Shown here in pieces: positions 1-7,727 of a stretch of DNA of 15,067 nt (within the stretch, counting starts at the first letter, position 1; every line of letters starts with the position of its first letter). A program made the translations under genes and the position numbers. The notes below the pieces were generated by a model. The model ran no database searches, was not told the origin of the DNA, and was given only the letters and a program-made list of their open reading frames with translations. Source of the DNA: PNKC01 sp038323265 (GTDB lineage: Bacteria > Chloroflexota > Dehalococcoidia > Tepidiformales > Tepidiformaceae); the NCBI GenBank assembly GCA_038323265.1, contig JBBQGT010000079.1, positions 1-15,067 of the forward strand, written 5' to 3'.

Positions 1-134
1 TCGCCCTCCTTCACGATCACATCGCCCGTGTTGAAAGTGCGTTGGCGAGCGATCCGCTCCAGTCGCTCAAGTGCCTTCTTGTTGAGGTCGCGGAACATGG
101 GGACGTGGACCAGGGCGTCCATCGTGCTGCTCAT
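1..134 (-). CDS. Cyclic nucleotide-binding domain protein (N-terminal part)
   Basis: Only the first 44 codons lie in the window; the gene runs off the left edge on the minus strand. The start is ATG at 134-132, preceded by AGGAG about 8 bases upstream. The readable peptide begins MSSTMDALVHVPMFRDLN, continues with a helix rich in Leu, Glu and Arg, and then TFNTGDVIVKEG. This matches the start of the CRP/FNR-type cyclic nucleotide-binding fold: an N-terminal helix ('vplF..L'), then the first beta strand with the conserved G(D/E)xIxxEG. The family senses a small ligand such as cAMP and is found in transcription factors, channels and standalone regulators. Whether this one carries a DNA-binding or enzyme domain cannot be seen. 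It has its own promoter (178-207), so it is probably not simply read through from the LLM oxidoreductase upstream. Confidence 0.75.
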   Translation of the reverse strand, partial: MSSTMDALVHVPMFRDLNKKALERLERIARQRTFNTGDVIVKEG

Positions 135-177
135 TGCTAAAGCTCCTGGCCCGCTCAGGCCAATCCAAAGATGCGCG

Positions 178-207
178 ATTGTAGCGGGCGCGCGCTAGCC
201 GCGACAA
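178..207 (-). promoter_or_regulatory. Sigma-70-type promoter of the cyclic nucleotide-binding gene
   Basis: On the minus strand TTGTCG (207-202) and TACAAT (183-178) are separated by 18 bases. The -10 matches the consensus at 5 of 6 positions and the -35 at 4 of 6. Transcription would start near 171, giving a leader of about 37 bases with the AGGAG ribosome site. Direct sequence match; activity is inferred. Confidence 0.55.
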
Positions 208-261
208 GGGAGCAGGTCATAATGTCGCTGCTAAATGGGCGGCAGAGGTCAGCGGAACGAT

Positions 262-1263
262 TCACCCCAGCCCGAACGCACCCGCCAGCAGTTGGTACGA
301 ACGCACCCGCGCCCCGAAATCGTGGGTGATGGTCACCACCATCACCTCGTCCACTTCGTACTCCGCTGCCAGCGCCTCGATTCGCGCTTTCACCATCTCT
401 GCCGTGCCGTGAATCGAGTTGCCGCGCATAAAGTCGATGTACTCGCGCTCGGCTGGAGTGTAATCGAAGCTCATCGCCTCTTCCACGCTCGGGATGCCCT
501 TAATCGACCCGCGCGGGCCGGCAATTCGCCAACACCAGCGGCTCCACGAGAGCCGCTCCGCCTCTTCAGCGGTCTCCGCCACCGTCGCCGAAATCGCAAG
601 CAACCCGCGCGGCGCACCAAGAAACGGCGACGCCTGGAACCGCTCCCGATACGCGCGCATCGCTTCGACACCGCCGATCGGGTTGATGAAATGGGCAAAG
701 CAGAAGCTCCACCCCAACTCCGCCGCGTACCTCGCGCTCGCATCGCTCGACCCCAGGATCCATAGCTCCGGCATCGTTTCGATCTCGGGCATGGCCTTCA
801 CCCGGCTGTAGGGGTGCTCTTCGGGCAGGCTGTTCGAAAGATAGCCGTAGAGGTCCATCAACTGTTCGGGATACGCGTCAATGCCCGGACGGCCCAGCCC
901 AGCGGCCAGCGCGTGCGCCGTCAGACGGTCGCTTCCGGGCGCGCGACCCACACCAAGGTCGATTCGCCGCGGGTGCAACGCTTCCAGCATGCGGAAGCTT
1001 TCTGCCACCTTCAGCGGGCTGTAGTGCGGCATCATAACGCCGCCAGACCCTACGCGGATGTTCTGGGTCCGGGACGCCACTTCGGCGATCAGGATCTCGG
1101 GGCTGGCCGAAGCAAGCCCGCCGGAACCGTGATGCTCCGCCAGCCAGTAACGCGCATAGCCGAGACGATCAGTCGTCTCGGCTAGCGTGAGGGTTTCGCG
1201 GATGGCATCGGTGGCCGTCCCGCCGCTGCGGATGGGCGACTGGTCAAGCACGCTCAAGCGCAT
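262..1263 (-). CDS. LLM-class flavin-dependent oxidoreductase (bacterial luciferase-like)
   Basis: This 333-residue protein is of the bacterial luciferase-like superfamily, single-chain type (the YhbW/MsnO8-like group). These are FMN- or F420-dependent TIM-barrel oxidoreductases; the substrate is unknown. Visible family signatures are the first barrel strand MRLSVLDQSP, YWLAEHHGSGG (residues 39-49), GSGGVMMPHYSPLKVAE (72-88) and RIDLGVGRAPGSD (100-112). A late ILGSSDASARYAAELGW segment fits the barrel end. The reading frame stays open 129 codons further upstream, but that stretch overlaps the helicase gene and has no domain character, so I chose the ATG at 1263-1261, where the barrel begins and a GGGGG stretch lies about 8 bases upstream. 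The helicase ends only 31 bases upstream on the same strand, so the two may be cotranscribed, without an obvious functional link. The fold is sure; cofactor and reaction are not. Confidence 0.88.
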   Translation of the reverse strand: MRLSVLDQSPIRSGGTATDAIRETLTLAETTDRLGYARYWLAEHHGSGGLASASPEILIAEVASRTQNIRVGSGGVMMPHYSPLKVAESFRMLEALHPRRIDLGVGRAPGSDRLTAHALAAGLGRPGIDAYPEQLMDLYGYLSNSLPEEHPYSRVKAMPEIETMPELWILGSSDASARYAAELGWSFCFAHFINPIGGVEAMRAYRERFQASPFLGAPRGLLAISATVAETAEEAERLSWSRWCWRIAGPRGSIKGIPSVEEAMSFDYTPAEREYIDFMRGNSIHGTAEMVKARIEALAAEYEVDEVMVVTITHDFGARVRSYQLLAGAFGLG

Positions 1264-1294
1264 CTGGCTGCCCCCGGATCCTTCGCCTGAAGGT

Positions 1295-2824
1295 TTAGTT
1301 TTCGCGACGGCCCCAGGCCGTATGCTTCGGCGCCCGCACGCGGTCCGACGAGGAGGATGCGAATTGCGCAGGCCCGCGATCGTTGCTACGGCCACGCTCG
1401 GAAGCTGGCTGACGCGGCGCGGATTCGTTCTGCTGCGAACGGTTCGCCTGCCCGTAGTTGCGTCGCGGTGCGCCCATGTTTCCCCGATTCTCGCGGTGGA
1501 AACGCGCGTTGTCGATCGGCCGGAAGCTCGCGCCAGGGGCGTTGCGCTGCGCAGCCGGGTCTTCCAAAGGAGGCGACCACGCGGCAAGATCCGCCAGACG
1601 CTTGTCCCCGGCTGCCATTGGCACCACGGCTTCACGCACGTTCGCTTCACGGCGCAGAATGTTCACGTCGCGCATCTGCTCGGGAGAGACAAGCGTCACC
1701 ACAAGGCCAGAGGCCCCGGCGCGCGCCGTCCGCCCAGAACGGTGGAGGTACGTCTTCGTGTCTTCCGGCGGATCGTGATGGACCACGATGTCGATGCCGT
1801 CAACGTGGATCCCGCGCGCCGCGATGTTCGTCGCCACCAGCACGCTGGAGTTGCCGCGAGAGAAAGCCGCGAGGGCGCGTTCGCGCTTCGGCTGGCTCAT
1901 GCCGCCGTGCAGAGCGCCCGCGTCCAGGCCCTTAACGGCCAGCTGTTTCACAAGCCGCTCAGCGCCGCGCTGCGTCCGCACGAACAGGATGGTGCGGCCC
2001 GGTCCCGAAGCGATATCGGCGGCAACGCCAACCTTCTCCTCCTCCGGGACAGCGATGAAGCGGTGAAGCATCGTTGGTAGTTCGTCTTCCGGCGTGACCG
2101 CTGTGTGGTACACCGGGTCGTTCTGGTAGCGCTTCACCAGCGCGTCGACCGCGCCGTCAAGCGTCGCCGAAAAGAGCAGCGTCTGGTGCTTCTGTTCGAT
2201 TCGGCCGAGGATGCGCTCAACCTGCGGCAAAAAGCCCAGGTCCGCCATCTGGTCCGCTTCATCGATGACAACCGTGCGGATGTCGTCCAGCCGAAGCGCG
2301 TCGCGCTGCAGCAGGTCGTTCAGCCGGCCGGGCGTCGCGATGACGATGTCGACACCGGCGCGCAGTACGTCCGCCTGGCGATTGAGCGACATGCCGCCGT
2401 AGACGGCCGCGATGCGAATGCCGCGCACATTCGCAACAAGAGCGAGCGATCGCGCGACCTGGCTGGCCAGTTCACGCGTCGGCACGAGCACAAGGCCCTG
2501 CGGGCGGCGTGGCGCGCTCTTCGTGCCACGTTCGATCATCGGCAGGCCGAAGGCTAACGTCTTGCCCGATCCGGTGCGCGCCTTGCCGCAGACGTCTTTG
2601 CCAGCCAGCGCATCGGCGATGGTCATCGCCTGCACGGGCGTCGGGATGGTGATGCCGCCCTTGGCGAGCGCGTTCACCAGCGGCATCGAAATGCCAAGCG
2701 AAGCGAACGTCACATCCGAGCCGTCAGCAGCTGCGGTGGGAGCCATCGGAATATTCGAAGCCTCAACGGGCTTCGGGTGCGTGGGGCGTGCGGCAGTAGC
2801 CGGGACACCCGTGTTTTTGGTCAT
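1295..2824 (-). CDS. DEAD-box ATP-dependent RNA helicase
   Basis: This 509-residue cytoplasmic protein unwinds RNA duplexes using ATP, as in cold adaptation, ribosome assembly or mRNA turnover. The helicase motifs appear in order: Q motif FASLGI with PTPVQ (40-65), Walker A ARTGSGKT (82-89), PTREL (115-119), TPGR (164-167), DEAD (188-191), SAT (219-221), the TNIAARGIHVDGID stretch (332-345) and HRSGRTARAG (361-370). Residues 1-38 are low complexity. After about residue 425 the tail is disordered and rich in Arg, Asn, Gln and Ser, a likely RNA-binding tail; there is no RRM-like domain, so it is not a DbpA-type enzyme. This resembles the RhlE/CshA group, but I do not assign a symbol. The ATG at 2824 lacks a strong ribosome site (GGAG is about 20 bases away), and a structured leader may matter for its control. 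Confidence 0.95.
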   Translation of the reverse strand: MTKNTGVPATAARPTHPKPVEASNIPMAPTAAADGSDVTFASLGISMPLVNALAKGGITIPTPVQAMTIADALAGKDVCGKARTGSGKTLAFGLPMIERGTKSAPRRPQGLVLVPTRELASQVARSLALVANVRGIRIAAVYGGMSLNRQADVLRAGVDIVIATPGRLNDLLQRDALRLDDIRTVVIDEADQMADLGFLPQVERILGRIEQKHQTLLFSATLDGAVDALVKRYQNDPVYHTAVTPEDELPTMLHRFIAVPEEEKVGVAADIASGPGRTILFVRTQRGAERLVKQLAVKGLDAGALHGGMSQPKRERALAAFSRGNSSVLVATNIAARGIHVDGIDIVVHHDPPEDTKTYLHRSGRTARAGASGLVVTLVSPEQMRDVNILRREANVREAVVPMAAGDKRLADLAAWSPPLEDPAAQRNAPGASFRPIDNARFHRENRGNMGAPRRNYGQANRSQQNESAPRQPASERGRSNDRGPAQFASSSSDRVRAPKHTAWGRREN

Positions 2825-2851
2825 GGTAAGCAGAAGGGATGGTCTCCGTTG

Positions 2852-2894
2852 GTAAAATAAAGCGAGGTCTGAGGGCCCCTATGGGAACAACCTC
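2852..2894 (-). terminator. Weak stem followed by a T-rich run: terminator or helicase leader element
   Basis: On the minus strand GAGGT (2894-2890) pairs with ACCTC (2868-2864). A small CCC-ATA-GGG hairpin can form inside, and TTTATTTTA follows directly. It lies about 100 bases after the stop of the flavoprotein gene and about 30 bases before the helicase start. It could therefore end the first transcript or act as an attenuator for the second. The stem is short, so confidence is low. Confidence 0.3.
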
Positions 2895-2951
2895 AACCGC
2901 CGTACAACAGAGCCTGAGGAAACACCCGCAGCACGGCATAGCGTGCGCTCG

Positions 2952-2980
2952 AATACAGCGTAACACACCAACGCTTCCAA
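2952..2980 (-). promoter_or_regulatory. Candidate promoter of the helicase gene
   Basis: On the minus strand TTGGAA (2980-2975) and TGTATT (2957-2952) are 17 bases apart, each matching the sigma-70 consensus at 4 of 6 positions. It would produce a leader of roughly 120 bases containing the stem at 2852-2894. Long leaders are known for some cold-regulated DEAD-box helicase genes. This is a modest match that could be chance. Confidence 0.3.
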
Positions 2981-2992
2981 CGCGGCGCCCGC

Positions 2993-4159
2993 TCAGATCA
3001 GCGCGATCCCCGGCTCCATCCCAAATAACACGCGCCCCGTCGATTCGTAGTTCGATATGTTTAGCGTCACGTGGCTTGCCGCGGTGTGCACGTCCCGCCA
3101 GCAGCGCTCGAGCGGGAACGAGGCCTGCGTCGCCTGGCTGCCGGCGCCATCGAACATCAGGTCCGTCGCTTTTGTCGCCGATTGCGCAGCGTTCACGCAG
3201 GCCATCCGCAGCAGCGCCCGCTCGCGCAACGTTGCGGCTCGGCCATCCAACGCCGCCTGCCAGACTGTGCCGATGGCCTCATAGAAGAACGCCCTCCCAG
3301 ATAGCAGGGCCGCCTCGGCCTCCGAAACACGCACCTGCGCCACTGGACTCTCCCGTAGCAGCGTGTTGTTTACCGAATGGCGCTTGGTCTGCGCCAACTC
3401 CACGTAGGCATCAACCGCGTGCCGTGCTATCCCTAGACAGACCGCCGCCACCCCCGGTCCAAGCGTCGAGAATGCGGCCATCCGGTAGAGCGAACGGGCC
3501 ATCCGCGGCGCGCTCACCAAGCTGTACGTCCGCGCCTCGGGCACGAACGCCCCCTTGATCACGATGTCGTGACTCCCGGTGCCCCGCATCCCGGAGGTAT
3601 TCCAGTTCTCCTCGATCGTCCAATCGGCCCGCGGCAACACGCCCACCAGTGTCTCCACTCGCCCATCCGGCAAGCGCCGCGCATGCTCGCCATCCTTCAC
3701 CAAAAAGCCGGGCATGAACCAACTGCTCTGCTGACAGCCGCTGCAATACGGCCAACGCCCTGTCAGGATGTAGCCGCCTTCGATCTTCACGCCCTCTCCG
3801 CCGATTGGTAATGCGGCCGCGCAAACCGTCCGCGGGTCGTCGAACACCTCGTGTGCTGTTTCCGGGCGCAACGCCGCCGCTGCGCGCCCATTGCCCGACC
3901 CGATCATCACGTTCCATGCCGCCGATCCATCGGCCACCGCAAGCTCTTCCATCACGCGCATGCTTTCGACGAAGTCGAGCTCGTCCCCGCCGTACTCACG
4001 CGGCACGCTCATCTGGAATAGTCGCGCATCGACAAACGCGTCAACCAGCGGCTGCGGCAGTTTACGCCCGCTCTCCGCCTCGTTGGCGTACTTGCGAATC
4101 GTCGACGCCAGGTCACGGGCCACCGCTACGCCCCCTGAATCCGCCTCCGCTGTCAACAT
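2993..4159 (-). CDS. Acyl-CoA dehydrogenase-fold flavoprotein, probable group D flavin monooxygenase
   Basis: This 388-residue protein has an acyl-CoA dehydrogenase fold with a type-2 C-terminal domain. The N-terminal helical domain contains SVPREYGGDELDF (51-63). The middle beta domain has GGYILTGRWPYCSGC (128-142) and the flavin-contacting WNTSGMRGTGSHD (186-198). The C-terminal domain ends with ERCWRDVHTAASH (351-363). The WNTxGMRGTGSxD and C-terminal RDxHxxxxH patterns are those of HsaA/DszC-like flavin monooxygenases and related proteins. Those use reduced FMN supplied by a separate reductase rather than dehydrogenating acyl-CoA. No flavin reductase lies nearby. I chose ATG 4159 over the longer open frame (to 4231) because GGAGGAG sits 5 bases upstream and the extra 24 residues look non-coding. 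An extended -10 promoter lies just upstream. The fold is sure; the reaction is inferred. Confidence 0.88.
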   Translation of the reverse strand: MLTAEADSGGVAVARDLASTIRKYANEAESGRKLPQPLVDAFVDARLFQMSVPREYGGDELDFVESMRVMEELAVADGSAAWNVMIGSGNGRAAAALRPETAHEVFDDPRTVCAAALPIGGEGVKIEGGYILTGRWPYCSGCQQSSWFMPGFLVKDGEHARRLPDGRVETLVGVLPRADWTIEENWNTSGMRGTGSHDIVIKGAFVPEARTYSLVSAPRMARSLYRMAAFSTLGPGVAAVCLGIARHAVDAYVELAQTKRHSVNNTLLRESPVAQVRVSEAEAALLSGRAFFYEAIGTVWQAALDGRAATLRERALLRMACVNAAQSATKATDLMFDGAGSQATQASFPLERCWRDVHTAASHVTLNISNYESTGRVLFGMEPGIALI

Positions 4160-4182
4160 GCGTACTCCTCCGTTGGCGGCGG

Positions 4183-4191
4183 AGTATAGCA
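4183..4191 (-). promoter_or_regulatory. Extended -10 promoter of the flavoprotein gene
   Basis: TGCTATACT on the minus strand is an extended -10 element (TG-n-TATACT, 5 of 6 matches in the hexamer). No good -35 lies 17 bases upstream, as expected for extended -10 promoters. The start would be near 4176, leaving a 17-base leader that carries the GGAGGAG ribosome site. Confidence 0.5.
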
Positions 4192-4280
4192 GCGCACACC
4201 CGCCGCACGAATCGTTCCAATCAAGCCACACTCCCGGCTTTCTGGCACAATGGCCGCACTCACCCGGAGGCGAATTCGAA

Positions 4281-4454
4281 ATGCGCCATACCTTCGGGGC
4301 ATCGCCAAGCCTTGAGAGGGGCGACGAGAAATCGAACGCAGAGAAATACGAAACCCGGCGACTGCCTCGTCTGGCTAGCAGCCAAGTAGAGGCGATGCCC
4401 GTCTTCGAGGGGCTGGCTCGGAGCAGGACTCGTTTCCGGCTCCAGGGAGCGTAG
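4281..4454 (+). CDS. Possible small ORF, 57 residues, unrecognised
   Basis: ATG 4281 follows GGAGG with a 10-base spacing, and a weak TGGCACAAT -10-like element lies a little further upstream, so signals for a divergent plus-strand gene exist. The peptide begins MRHTFGASPSLERGDEKSN and is polar and Arg-rich throughout; it has no membrane segment or motif I recognise. The same frame is open further upstream over the flavoprotein gene, which lowers its weight. It may be a small basic protein, a remnant of a broken gene or chance. Confidence 0.18.
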   Translation: MRHTFGASPSLERGDEKSNAEKYETRRLPRLASSQVEAMPVFEGLARSRTRFRLQGA

Positions 4455-4484
4455 GTGGTCAGGGGGCGAATGAGCGATGAGACT

Positions 4485-6644
4485 TCATCGCGGCAGAAGG
4501 CCCTTGAGCCTGGTGCTCAGGTTGCCGCGCGGATCTTGGGGCGGAGGCTGACGGAGAATCAATAGCCGCGGTCCGCGCTTTCGCACCTGGAACCTTGTTT
4601 GCCCCCCGCGGTCTCGCCATGCATGGATATCGATTTCAGAGCGACCCACACGAACGCCGGTGAGTCGAAGCTCCGGCAGCCACGTCGGAAGGTGTGGGTC
4701 CAGAGTGACCACGCCGATAGGGGCGATTGGGTGAAAGCCGAGAAGAGATTGCAGGAGCATCGGAATTGTGCTCGCCGACCACGCCTGCGGAGAGGAAGCG
4801 CCGGGATACGTGCCCGGGTGGCTGCCGGATTCATCACGTTGCAGCCCGCCGAGCACTTCTGGCAGCCGGTGCTCTTCGAAAAGTGCGCTGGCTTCGAAAA
4901 CGCATCGAGCAATAGTTCCCAACTCATCCCAGAGCCCGTATGCGGCGAGCCCGAGTGCTAACGTGCCGTGTTCCACTGGCCAGACGCTTCCACGATGGTA
5001 GCTGAAGGGGTTGTGGGCCGGGTGCTTACTGCTAAGCGTCCGGATTCCCCAGCCGGTGAACATGTCCGGCTCAAGCAGCCTCTGGACCACGCGCACGGCT
5101 CTTTCGCGAGGCACAATTCCGGTGACCAGCAAGTGAGCATCGTTGGAACCAGCAGCTCGGATGGGGCGTTTTTGGGAGTCCAGGGCCTGCGCGTAGTGCC
5201 CCTCGTTCTCGAGCCAGAACGCATCGTTGAATTGCCGCTTCAGGCGTCGCGCTCGCCGGTGGAGCCGGTGAGCGAGGCCAAAGTCCCGCGCCACCCAGGC
5301 GGCCAGGAAGGCGCCAAGCTCAAGCGCCGCGTACCAGTAACCCTGTAGCTCACTTGTGGCCAGCGGGTTTTCGGCGATGTTCCCGCTGTCATCCACGACT
5401 GAGTCCGGGGCGTCTTTCCAGCCCTGATTTTTAACTCCCTGGGGTGAACGCGTCAGGTACTCCACAAAGCCGTCGCCGTCGACATCTCCGTATCTGTCTA
5501 GCCAGGTGAGCGCCCGCCAGGCCGCTGGCAGCAGCGCTCGCGTCGTGGTCGTATCGCCAGTCCACAAAAAGTACTCGGCCAGCATGGCTACGAAGTCGGG
5601 CGGCGTCGCGTAGTCGCCGAAGTACTTTCGTAGAGCATCATGCCCCAGCAGGGAGAGGGGTCCGGTCCGCACCTGGTGAATCATTTTTCCCGGTTGCTCG
5701 TCGTGCTGGTCGTCTACGCGTTCCCCTTGCAGCGATGCATTGATCAGCAGAGCGTCCCGCAGGAATTCCGGGCCCACCAGGAGCGCTTGCCAGCCTGCCG
5801 TTAAGCTATCTCGTCCGAAAAAATGCTGATACAGCGGAACCCCCGCTCCGAGCGCCTCCGGACCCGCCGCAATGCCTAGACGTAGCGACTGCAGATCGCC
5901 CACCGCGGTTCGCCATGCGAGGGCAACGTTGGGGTTCACGGTCTGGAGACGAGGTGTTGGCGTGGACCCGTGTGTATTGCGTAACCGCGCGAGCACGGCA
6001 TCCGGCAGCATCGCCGGCTCGCGCGAAATATCAAACTGCCAGACCAGGCTGCTTTGCGGCCCAATGGTGCCGGTCGCGATAAACGTCCCATCGCGCCAAT
6101 GAAGTTCATTACCTGCAGGAACTGCTTGGACGACGCAGCTCAGAGGTAGTTCCGGATGCAGATAACTGAGACGTAATTCGCGGGCGCGTTCGTCCCACTC
6201 CATTGCGACGTCGGCTTTCTGCTGGCGGGACCCCGTCGAAGCCTCGTGAAAGTCGGCGAAGTCAGCCGCCATCGTCATTGAGAGCTCGAAACGCCTCGTG
6301 CGCTGCGGTGCGTAATTCATCAGGGTGAGTCTGAGGCACAGCCCGTTCGGCCCGAGTAACCAGTTCAACTTGGAGAAGAGCGCATCGTTCAGCAGGTCTC
6401 CGTCTTCCTGTAGGCGGCCGTGAACAACGATCTCGACTGGCCGGGGTCTGCCTCCGGAGAATGTCTCCGGCGACGTTCCATTCACCAGGATGGTCAGCTT
6501 CGAAAGCAGCCGGGCGCCGTCGATGTAATATCCATCCGTCCCGCCGCGTATCTCACCGTCAAGGCTGGTGAGAAGCATGGATGTACTCACGTGTGCGATC
6601 AGCTGTGAGGGACGTGGGCGGAGCTGCGTGCCATGGGTACCCAT
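4485..6644 (-). CDS. Bacterial glycogen debranching-type protein (amylo-alpha-1,6-glucosidase family)
   Basis: This 719-residue protein combines the N-terminal beta-sandwich domain of bacterial glycogen-debranching proteins (about residues 24-215; signature DGYYIDGARLLSKLTILVNG at 37-56) with an (alpha/alpha)6 glycosidase barrel (about 240-670). Barrel signatures are FFGRDSL (275-281), NQGWKDAPDSV (406-416), ATSELQGYWYAALELG (429-444) and YHRGSVWPVEHG (549-560). The acidic residues in the WKD..DS loop and the WPVEHG glutamate are plausible catalytic acids. Such proteins are thought to hydrolyse alpha-1,6 branches or trim oligosaccharides in the cytoplasm. There is no signal peptide. The start is uncertain: ATG 6644 has no clear ribosome site and ATG 6578 would keep the domain whole. 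It follows the dehydrogenase by 7 bases, so it is cotranscribed and probably translationally coupled. Confidence 0.9.
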   Translation of the reverse strand: MGTHGTQLRPRPSQLIAHVSTSMLLTSLDGEIRGGTDGYYIDGARLLSKLTILVNGTSPETFSGGRPRPVEIVVHGRLQEDGDLLNDALFSKLNWLLGPNGLCLRLTLMNYAPQRTRRFELSMTMAADFADFHEASTGSRQQKADVAMEWDERARELRLSYLHPELPLSCVVQAVPAGNELHWRDGTFIATGTIGPQSSLVWQFDISREPAMLPDAVLARLRNTHGSTPTPRLQTVNPNVALAWRTAVGDLQSLRLGIAAGPEALGAGVPLYQHFFGRDSLTAGWQALLVGPEFLRDALLINASLQGERVDDQHDEQPGKMIHQVRTGPLSLLGHDALRKYFGDYATPPDFVAMLAEYFLWTGDTTTTRALLPAAWRALTWLDRYGDVDGDGFVEYLTRSPQGVKNQGWKDAPDSVVDDSGNIAENPLATSELQGYWYAALELGAFLAAWVARDFGLAHRLHRRARRLKRQFNDAFWLENEGHYAQALDSQKRPIRAAGSNDAHLLVTGIVPRERAVRVVQRLLEPDMFTGWGIRTLSSKHPAHNPFSYHRGSVWPVEHGTLALGLAAYGLWDELGTIARCVFEASALFEEHRLPEVLGGLQRDESGSHPGTYPGASSPQAWSASTIPMLLQSLLGFHPIAPIGVVTLDPHLPTWLPELRLTGVRVGRSEIDIHAWRDRGGQTRFQVRKRGPRLLILRQPPPQDPRGNLSTRLKGLLPR

Positions 6645-6651
6645 CTGGTCG

Positions 6652-7662
6652 CTACCGCAAAAACTTTCGCAGCAGCAGCAAGGTGCCTCCCAGTCCCGCT
6701 ACCAGGATTGCTGCGGTGCGGCGCTGGTGCGTCTCAACGACGGCAGTGTAGACGCTGCTGCTCTTGGACTGCTCGCTCCAGTCGCCGGTTGTCGAACCCG
6801 GTCCGTCCATTGGTGCAAAAAGGTTGTCCTCAGCGTCATCTGGCCGATCGCTTCGTTGCTGACGCGTCCCTCGCTGACCCTGCAGCAAGTAGCGATCGAC
6901 GAGGCTCGCGCTCGCCTTTTGGGCCACGACAAGTGCCTTCCCGGAACCGCCGACGACAATTTCGCGCTGTGGATGTTCGCAGGCGTGGACGAGGGCGTTG
7001 GCAACCACCGATGGCTCATAGATCGGGGGAATGGGCATTGGCTTCACGCCAAGCTTTGAGCGCGCGTGTGCAAAGAGCGGCGTATTCACGGAAGAGGGAA
7101 GGACCTCGATTAGCGTGATCCCTGGATGGTCCTCTTTCAGTTCGAGGCGTACGGCCTCGGTGAAGCCGGTAATCCCGTGTTTGGCGGCGCAGTAAGCCGC
7201 CTGGAGAGGCACAGATCGCCGGGCGAGCGCGGAAGAAACATTGATGATCAGCCCCTCGCCGCCTTGCGCTTTCATCTGTTCGAACGCGGCCTTTGTCCCG
7301 AACATTTCGCCCAGCAAGATAACCTCAACGACGCGCCTCATCTCGGCCGCTGTGGTCTGTGAAATGTTTGCGTAGATAGAGATACCTGCATTATTTATCC
7401 AGGTGTCGATTCGACCGAAATGCTCAACCGCCTGGCCCGCGAGATGGTCGACCTGGTTCCAGTCCGAGACGTCGGTGACCACGTAGCGCGCCGTACCCCC
7501 GGCCTGCTCCACTTCTGCCACCGCGCCCTGGAGTGCACGTTCATTGCGCGCGGCGAGCACCACCCGGGCGCCGCGCCGTCCGAGTTGGATGGCTGTTTCG
7601 CGGCCGATCCCCGAGGAAGCGCCCGTGATAACGACAACTTGCTGACTCAGGCTTGGCCGCAT
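6652..7662 (-). CDS. Short-chain dehydrogenase/reductase with C-terminal membrane anchor
   Basis: This 336-residue protein has a classical SDR Rossmann domain: the cofactor loop TGASSGIG (13-20), NNAG (90-93), catalytic Ser in NVSS (143 or 144), Tyr157 and Lys161 in YCAAK. Arg at 39 after the second beta strand (VVLAARN) favours NADP(H). Classical SDRs are about 250 residues. This one adds a polar linker rich in Gln, Asp and Ser (about 262-314) and a final hydrophobic helix (316-331) ending LRKFLR, so it should be held at the membrane with the enzyme domain in the cytoplasm. The ATG at 7662 has GAGAGG 8-9 bases upstream. It is the middle gene of an apparent operon, 65 bases after the four-helix membrane protein and 7 bases before the debranching-type protein. 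The substrate is unknown. Confidence 0.92.
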   Translation of the reverse strand: MRPSLSQQVVVITGASSGIGRETAIQLGRRGARVVLAARNERALQGAVAEVEQAGGTARYVVTDVSDWNQVDHLAGQAVEHFGRIDTWINNAGISIYANISQTTAAEMRRVVEVILLGEMFGTKAAFEQMKAQGGEGLIINVSSALARRSVPLQAAYCAAKHGITGFTEAVRLELKEDHPGITLIEVLPSSVNTPLFAHARSKLGVKPMPIPPIYEPSVVANALVHACEHPQREIVVGGSGKALVVAQKASASLVDRYLLQGQRGTRQQRSDRPDDAEDNLFAPMDGPGSTTGDWSEQSKSSSVYTAVVETHQRRTAAILVAGLGGTLLLLRKFLR

Positions 7663-7727
7663 GGAATCGTCCTCTCTTCAGGCTCTTTCGGCCTGGGTGT
7701 GGGCACCGTTGGTCGATTCTTTGCCCA

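Larger units (their letters stand above)
4160..4484. other. 325-base intergenic region between two minus-strand blocks
   Basis: It holds the promoter and ribosome site of the flavoprotein gene at its left end and a possible small plus-strand reading frame (4281-4454). I see no clear terminator hairpin for the debranching-enzyme gene that would be needed at the right, and no RNA gene. Confidence 0.6.

Noticed and set aside
1264..1650. 129-codon N-terminal extension of the LLM oxidoreductase frame
   Set aside because: It overlaps the C-terminal part of the helicase gene in another frame, is Arg/Thr/Ser-rich without domain features, and the barrel starts exactly at ATG 1263.
1187..2080. Plus-strand open frame (297 codons) opposite the helicase gene
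   Set aside because: Shadow frame over intact helicase motifs; composition is Arg-rich and it has no domain.
2839..3558. Plus-strand open frame (239 codons) opposite the flavoprotein gene
   Set aside because: Low-complexity Pro/Arg/Ser product typical of antisense frames in GC-rich DNA.
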